Shown here in pieces: positions 59,930-64,000 of a stretch of 64,000 nucleotides of DNA; position 1 is the stretch's first letter; the number at the start of each line of letters is the position of its first letter. Origin of the DNA: Elysia chlorotica (Eukaryota; Mollusca; Gastropoda; Plakobranchidae). Where the stretch lies: positions 487,609-551,608 of the forward strand of contig RQTK01000082.1 of the NCBI GenBank assembly GCA_003991915.1, in the 5' to 3' direction. The translations under genes and the position numbers were made by a program. The notes under the pieces are model-generated. The model searched no databases, was not told the origin of the DNA, and worked only from the letters and a program-made list of their open reading frames with translations.

Positions 59930-60420
59930 CAATCTTTGCTGAGTAAGATATTTAAGACTGTTACACGGCGGTCTAAGAGCGGCATTTTAGTTGAGCTGGG
60001 CCGAGGCGCGTGCGGCCGTGATCGCCTTATCTTAATGGGGGTCACGAAGGGGTCACTTGACCTCTCCGTTACCTGCGGCGCTAAGGCCTGTTAATGAATT
60101 TAGTGCCCTCATAATTAGCGCTCTAGATTAGTTAGAAGAATCTAAACAAATAGGCCCAGAAATTTACAGTTTTCACCAATATAAAAACAAAATGTTGCAC
60201 TATCAACTAATAGCGGCTCTCTCGAAAGACGATTAACGTATAGTGAGATATAACCCGCACAATTTGTTGATTTTTACCCGTTAGCGTGGGTCAAACTCAG
60301 GTAAAACAGCCCGCGCCTGGCCTGAGTGACGGGTGTCCCTTGGGAGGCGATTTATGACCCTGCAGCCGGCGGCCTGCTGCTCAACTAAAATGCACAAAAT
60401 CGCGCGTTTTGTAGCGCCGT
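59930..60420. promoter_or_regulatory. GC-rich candidate regulatory island with DR5 and IR2 half-sites
   Basis: About 490 bp with raised GC and CpG content 1.2-1.7 kb upstream of SDHAF3. At 60039-60063 it reads GGGTCA, five bases, GGGTCA, two bases, TGACCT: a DR5 plus an inverted repeat with spacing 2, both established nuclear-receptor response geometries. Homeodomain-type cores (TTAATGAATTTA near 60092, GCGATTTATGACC near 60347) lie in the same block. No coding frame is recognised. Regulatory function is inferred from motif clustering. Confidence 0.35.
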
Positions 60421-60774
60421 GGTTATAGAATAGAAGGTACACATGTATATTAATTTCTCTATAGGAGCAATAAGGATGCATGTTAGTCTGGAGAAATAGT
60501 AATATCAGCCTCTGCAAGGAGACCCACCCATTGCAGAAAAGAAAAAAAAAACTGATTTCAAGAATAATGCCAGAACAGGGTCAAGGCAGATTTATCAAAG
60601 CAAAGATGAAACGGCCTGTGAGTTGACATTTTATAAAGTGATAAGTCATAATTTAGATGGCCTTTGGAGTAATTATAAATGCAAAGATGCAGAACTCCTT
60701 GCCAGCCCAGAGCATACGACTGAGTTACAGGCACTGATTGCCAGGTCTAGAGTTAGAAATAGGATGCATTGATT

Positions 60775-60940
60775 TGACTGCTCATATTTGGTCCTTTGGC
60801 TCACCCCTACGTTTGGGTTGATGTCCACATGATGTGATTGCCAGAGACAGAAGTCCTGGTATATCTGCTCTATATCTGTGTGGTACCAGAATTTTGCCAA
60901 GTATTAATATTGTCTTGAGACCCATCTGGGAGTAACACTA
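60775..60940 (+). mobile_element. Old SINE copy
   Basis: Forward but strongly diverged: GGGTTGATGTCCACATGATG, TGCCAGAGACAGAAGTCCTG, TCTGTGTGGTACCAGAATTT and GTCTTGAGACCCATC follow the family block order. The tRNA head is unrecognisable. Confidence 0.5.
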
Positions 60941-61653
60941 ACAGCCTCTAGTTGCTGATGTTAGTCTTTAAGAAACAAACCAAAAGAAAACAAAAAAAAA
61001 CTATTCGTTTACGTATACTTTAAAAACGTTCATTGTTATTTGAATTTGAACAAGGGTTGAAATAGGATCTAATTAATTGTTGAAGTTCAACTTTGTGTGT
61101 TTGCTGATACATTTGGTTTAGGTCTGAAAATGATTTTTGGAAAAACAATCGATTTATTTTGGAGAGAAAAAAAGAAGAAAAATTGGGGATTAGGTTTTTA
61201 ACTCTTGCATAATTGTAGCATGAAGTTTTCTGTACCATACAGCGATGATTCTCAGTCAGAAAGCAGATCCTGTATTTAAGGAGAGGGTCCAAGGTCTAGC
61301 TGTTAGCATACCTTTGTTTTACTTTTTGACTTTCTGGTGAAGATTGAATCTTAGTGTCAAGTCCAAGATATATTTGTAACTAAAGATTCTTATAAATCTT
61401 TTCTCCTCAGGTCCAAATTCTAGGTTTCTGGAAATTATTGCAACCTTGAACAAAGACAGCAACTGTTGTAGAAAATAATGAGGAACAAACCTGCGCTCTG
61501 TGATCATCTACAAACTCAAGTTTATTGAAGTTTATTTGTTTTATTTCAGATTTTAAGTTTTAGGGTTCTTTTTTATCCCTTTTTTGTTTGTTTATTATAA
61601 GTTACTGGATAGGAATCTCAAAATTCCTTTTAAAATAAAAGGTAGACTACACA

Positions 61654-62834
61654 ATGTCGGGACAATCAAGTCATCTGATGAGAGTACGTGCCCTTTACAA
61701 GGGCATTCTCAAACTTCACCGTGGTCTCCCCTTGCAGATGAAAGCTCTAGGAGACAACTACATCAGGGAAGAATTCCGTGCACACAAACAAGCAGAACCT
61801 GCAGAGGTTGCTGTCTTTATGCAAGAGTGGACGGTAATGTATTCTGTATGTTACAAGTTGGATTTCATGCTGGAGTTTACAATTAATATTGAGCCACAGT
61901 TCTACATTAATCACGTTAACAATTTTATTTTTAGTGCCCCATGTCTTTTAGAACAACTAGAATAAAGAAATCATAAGCCAGCTGATAACAATAGATAAAA
62001 TAATGTCAATTACATGTATATTTAGAGTTTAAAACTAATACAGTATCAGCATGTACAGGCCAATAATCAAAATAAAACTTTATCACAACTTTGTCTCTCA
62101 CTTGTCACTTTGAATCTCCTGCTTACAAAGTGACCCAGTTACCAGCTCTCCCAATCAAATACCAGAATATATAAAACCTACCCTTACAGATGTACATCAA
62201 TGAAGAGGAGTGATTGACATTCATTTAATGGACGAAAGAAAATGTAATGAAATGTTTTATTACTTTAATATTGGTCAGGATCGAGACATACTTTTCGGTG
62301 CTTTGATACCCAGTCTTGTATAGCATGGCGCTTGCTTTGCACTGAATGCATAGAGTGTCATAAATTTTTCTCACCTAATTTTGGTATGATTGGCACAAGA
62401 TTGATATGTAAAGCAGGAAGTATAATATAAAAATCAAGATTTGAAGAGGAAGATTGAGTGTCCTACTGGTACAGTATCACATTCAATCCCACATCGTCTA
62501 AAACTAGCCTGAGATCAGGTAGCATTAGGGTGGACTGGGTATATCCATATATAATTTGTCTTTTGCACAATTACATTGTACAAGACATATCAATCATTTT
62601 AATGCCATGTAAAATTATAATAATTATATCCCATTTTGACATTTTCAGAAATACTATGTAACCCTGGCTAAGCAACTATCGCAGAGGAAGCAAAGACAGG
62701 AGGTGGGGCAAAATCTTTCACCAGAAATTCTGGACAACTTTAGTGAGGAGCAGCTTGGGCAACTTCATGAGCTTTTTAAGGAGACGACGCTGTCAGAGGC
62801 AAGGGCTACAGAGGAGAACAAGCCAAAAAGTTGA
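61654..62834 (+). CDS. SDHAF3: Succinate dehydrogenase assembly factor 3 (SDHAF3/ACN9), 2 exons
   Basis: SDHAF3 is a small mitochondrial-matrix LYR-family chaperone that helps insert iron-sulfur clusters into the SDHB subunit of complex II. Exon 1 is 61654-61833 (donor GTAATG) and exon 2 is 62649-62834 (acceptor CATTTTCAG); the intron falls between codons. The product is 121 residues (human 125). The N-terminal SHLMRVRALYKGILKLHR holds the LYR-type motif as LYK at residues 14-16, as in the human protein. LGDNYIREEFRAHK and FMQEWT follow. Exon 2 gives LSPEILDNFSEEQLGQLHEL, the conserved C-terminal block. The first ATG is used because the family starts a few residues before this motif. Likely poly(A) signals are AATAAA at 63320-63325 and 63352-63357. 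Confidence 0.94.
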
Positions 62835-64000
62835 CGACTATTTTAGATATAGGTGTAAGATGATAGACTTTAGGGATTAATCTAAGTCTGTGAAATATGG
62901 AGAAATTTGAACAGACACGTGGACTGAACTGAAATGGTAACACACGATATTTGTTAAAAATATAAATTATTTGGGTGTCCTGCACATTTGCTGTTCGCCC
63001 ACTGCTTTACTTTTAACTATGTAAAGCTACTACGGGTGTTAAGTTTGTGTTTTATCATAAATCATATGACTGGTGCGCTTAATTTTGTATATGATGTGTT
63101 GAAAACTATGAAGTGTACTTCAGGGACAAGTATTTGGTGATATTTGTATAGACTTTGAGACAGTGAGTGGAGTACATAAATAGTGAGAGACATTTTGTGG
63201 TGAGTTGAAAAGGCTCTGTCTGCAGTTTTGGTAAAACTTGAAATGACGTCACGGTTATTTATGTTCCAACATAAGAATCGTCAAAATAATATCCAAAGAG
63301 ATTGGCAGCTTGGTTTTAAAATAAAATAAGCATTATGACAAATGTCTTAGTAATAAATCTTTAGTTTTTCTCAAAAGCACAAAAAGTGTGGATAGAACCC
63401 TTTTAATTTCACCTTGCGCATTATTAAATTAAGTATTGAAGAGGAGAGAGAGAGTGAGGGGGAACATGGAAGAGTGAGAGTGTATTGTTACGATTTACAT
63501 GTTGAAGAATGTAGAATTGAAAGAGATTTTTACCTGTGACAGGCAAAAAACCTGGGTTTCAATTATCAAAATGAGTCACATTTTCTTTCCTGACTATGGA
63601 CAACTATTCCCGCCACTTAAACATTTGTCTCATGCATAATTATGATAATTCATTCCTGAGGATAACAACAGAGAATTATCAATTGAGGTCGTTATAATTT
63701 ATAGGCTTTAGTAATATACTCGTTGTTTTAGTTAAAACTGGCTCGTGGAGGGTTGGCAGGAGGGGGAGGTTATGTGTGGCAAACTTGGTCCTTTAAATGT
63801 TATTGCTTTAACATGCGTTCCTTTGAAGGCCGCACAACGGCCAGATGGGCAGTCTGGGTCTGGCACGGGTGACTGGGTGTGAAAAAATGGGCTGTGGCAC
63901 GACTGCTTACCTGGTTAACTGAGTTGAGTGTTGTGCTGTTATCACACCTCTTGACTGAAAAGGTTATGCATTTAGAGCCCTCGTAGCCCCATTTGAAAGT
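62835..64000. other. SDHAF3 3' UTR and downstream sequence
   Basis: Contains two AATAAA motifs (63320-63325, 63352-63357), a short GA-rich run near 63442, and a GC-richer end from about 63740. No other gene recognised before the window ends. Confidence 0.5.

Overview
This is an animal nuclear genomic window, almost certainly from a mollusc and most likely a gastropod. The evidence is a Hox terminal exon with the Lox5 signature (a lophotrochozoan Hox class), GT-AG introns throughout, an AT-rich background, and dense microsatellites, MITEs, tRNA-derived SINEs and decayed LINEs. The species cannot be fixed from the sequence alone.

Region 1 (1-30 kb) is repeat-rich. Its only firmly identified gene piece is the last coding exon of a Lox5-type Hox gene (10419-10747, +). 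The stop codon of that exon lies inside the first unit of a degenerate tandem array running to about 11580. Around it are very long GA/CT, GATA, CAT and TTG arrays, nine copies of a MITE of about 190 bp with CCTTGCGATC-like inverted ends, several SINEs and one LINE 3' end. Two or three open segments bounded by splice-like sites (16829-17085, 24170-24293, 29051-29190) may be exons of an unrecognised gene.

Region 2 (30.9-53 kb) is gene-rich and has few long microsatellites. It holds HAT1 (histone acetyltransferase type B catalytic subunit; 11 exons, +, 30991-42228, 409 aa) and TSN (translin; minus strand, 49797-45408, 228 aa), which converge on each other. COA3 (cytochrome oxidase assembly factor 3; +, 50500-52379, 84 aa) lies head to head with TSN across about 0.7 kb. 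TSN carries a 684-bp tandem duplication that includes its 80-bp exon 5. Both exon copies are intact and encode the same residues, but using both would shift the frame.

Region 3 (53.7-58.8 kb) is a nest of broken non-LTR retrotransposons. A reverse-transcriptase fragment on the minus strand lies between two direct repeats of about 1.3 kb, and a Jockey-like reverse transcriptase follows on the plus strand.

Region 4 (59-64 kb) holds SDHAF3 (succinate dehydrogenase assembly factor 3; +, 61654-62834, 121 aa). It is preceded by a GC-rich candidate regulatory block with a DR5 nuclear-receptor half-site arrangement.

The complete genes are housekeeping genes: histone H4 acetylation, the RNA-processing nuclease complex C3PO, and mitochondrial complex IV and II assembly. 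They do not form an operon or obvious pathway. As far as I recall, their human counterparts all sit on HOX-bearing chromosomes, so the window may preserve ancient Hox-linked synteny while the local Hox order is broken. Exon boundaries come from reading splice sites and from remembered family sequences; no database search or transcript data was available.
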